This document shows positions 13,146 to 13,741 of a DNA stretch of 13,741 nt, in pieces. Numbering within the stretch: the stretch's first letter is position 1; the number at the start of each line of letters is the position of its first letter. Under the pieces are notes generated by a model. It saw nothing but the letters and a program-made list of their open reading frames with translations, was not told the DNA's origin and did no database searches. Source of the stretch: Bacteroidota bacterium. GTDB lineage: Bacteria; Bacteroidota; Bacteroidia; NS11-12g; UBA955. Location: NCBI GenBank assembly GCA_009918425.1, contig RGEC01000037.1, forward strand, positions 1 to 13,741, written 5' to 3'. The position numbers were made by a program, and so were the translations under genes.

Positions 13146-13741
13146 AGTCATCAATATCTTCTCTTTCCCCCCAAACTTTGACGTTTGAAGGTAAATTTTT
13201 CATGATTGGACCCCAATACTTTTCAAAATTCGACGCTTGATTTCCAACAAAATGGAATTGAAGGTGTGGTCGAATATTTTCCAATAGTCTTGCGATTTCA
13301 ACTCCTTCACCTTGATTTTTTCCCTCTGTCCATAAACCTACGTTTAAGATATGAACTTTACCAACTTCAAATCCAATCTTTTCTTGGGCTTTGAGTTTTT
13401 CAAATCCTGTTCTTGATTTACTCTCAATTGGGAACTCACAAATATGTTTCAAAGTTTTTACATCTTTGAACTGAACTTGCTCGTGATAAGGAGTACAAAA
13501 TGCAAAACCATCGGGTACAAAAGAAAGATTTTTAGGGTCAAACCAAATATTGTGGCATGTTTCCACAACACGCCAAGTTCTATTATTATCAAAAAGTGCA
13601 TTCAATACATTTTTTGATATTTTATTGAAACTATCAAAACCCTCAGGTATTTCATCAATATGAACAATATCAATCGAATTACTTTTTATTATATCAATCA
13701 ACTTCATTGAATTTTCTTCTGAATGGTTATCCAAATTATTC
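13084..13741 (-). CDS. Glycosyltransferase fragment (GT4-like), truncated at both ends
   Basis: The minus-strand frame is open from the window edge; a methionine at residue 10 of the TTG-started reading is not clearly the true start. The N-terminal half includes IDIVHIDEIPEGF and VVETCHNIWF, as in the acceptor-side domain of GT-B enzymes. The donor-side domain starts at VHILNVGLWTEGKNQG (127-142) and continues with LQFHFVGN and VKVWGEREDIDDFMKA (to residue 200, base 13,135). There the family sequence stops before the expected EX7E motif. The last 16 residues, to the stop near 13,084, are antisense of the neighbouring + strand gene, so the protein is chimeric there. The DNA is much more AT-rich than the rest: by hand, 13621-13680 has 16 G+C in 60 and 13681-13740 has 13 in 60, against 33 in 60 at 12781-12840. 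As it stands it cannot make a complete enzyme. Confidence 0.7.
   Translation of the reverse strand, partial: NNLDNHSEENSMKLIDIIKSNSIDIVHIDEIPEGFDSFNKISKNVLNALFDNNRTWRVVETCHNIWFDPKNLSFVPDGFAFCTPYHEQVQFKDVKTLKHICEFPIESKSRTGFEKLKAQEKIGFEVGKVHILNVGLWTEGKNQGEGVEIARLLENIRPHLQFHFVGNQASNFEKYWGPIMKNLPSNVKVWGEREDIDDFMKAALPQNRIYRPAQLFLA
13125..13140. other. Breakpoint joining two unrelated sequences
   Basis: Two genes on opposite strands lose their expected 3' parts at the same place. The + strand gene starting at 12915 keeps its own character up to about 13,130. The - strand glycosyltransferase keeps family-like sequence down to 13,135. Base composition falls sharply from left to right. No terminal inverted repeat, target duplication or integrase is visible. 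It is either a chimeric assembly join or a recombination or deletion breakpoint. Confidence 0.6.

Noticed and set aside
1..13741. Search by eye for tRNA, rRNA, CRISPR repeats, insertion sequences and riboswitches
   Set aside because: No spaced direct repeats, transposase frames, terminal inverted repeats or tRNA-like cloverleaf with a T-loop were noticed. The non-coding gaps are all under 160 bases.

Overview
The window looks like a stretch of chromosome from a Bacteroidota bacterium. The signs are a LytS/LytTR two-component pair, a secreted S9 dipeptidyl-peptidase-like enzyme, a very large outer-membrane beta-barrel protein with an N-terminal carboxypeptidase-regulatory-like domain, matches to the Bacteroidota promoter pattern (TTTG, then TAnnTTTG about 20 bases on), and almost no Shine-Dalgarno sequences at starts. 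No rRNA, tRNA, CRISPR array, transposase or phage gene was seen. From 1 to about 13,125 the content is ordinary core and housekeeping genes; the last 600 bases have a different composition and do not fit with what precedes them.

Layout. 1-1979 (+): the tail of an unknown membrane protein, then a LytS-type histidine kinase and a LytTR response regulator, probably one operon. 1983-4972 (-): an exported S9B prolyl-oligopeptidase-family peptidase followed, with a GTGA overlap, by an HMG-CoA lyase-family enzyme. 5028-6913 (+): dapD (lysine and diaminopimelate synthesis), transcribed divergently from the peptidase and overlapping by one base with a GT4 glycosyltransferase. 6929-9811 (-): a 960-residue TonB-dependent-receptor-like outer-membrane protein. 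9967-11669 (+): dnaX, the clamp-loader subunit gene, split between two reading frames at a run of ten A. 11740-12915 (+): proline dehydrogenase, overlapping by one base with the start of a membrane-anchored gene that is cut off near 13,130. 13,135-13,741 (-): an AT-rich glycosyltransferase fragment cut off at the same point.

How the parts relate. The peptidase, HMG-CoA lyase and proline dehydrogenase could all serve use of peptides and amino acids (proline-containing peptides, leucine and proline breakdown), but they are not in one operon, so this is only a theme. DapD and the glycosyltransferase could both feed cell-envelope synthesis. 

The most notable points are (1) dnaX, where the unshifted frame gives a short gamma-like protein and a -1 slip on A10 would give full-length tau, the reverse of the E. 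coli arrangement; (2) the absence of the four-cysteine zinc module from this DnaX; and (3) the head-on meeting of two 3'-truncated genes of different base composition at about 13,125-13,140, which is either an assembly chimera or a real recombination breakpoint. I found no convincing new defence, mobile or multi-gene system.
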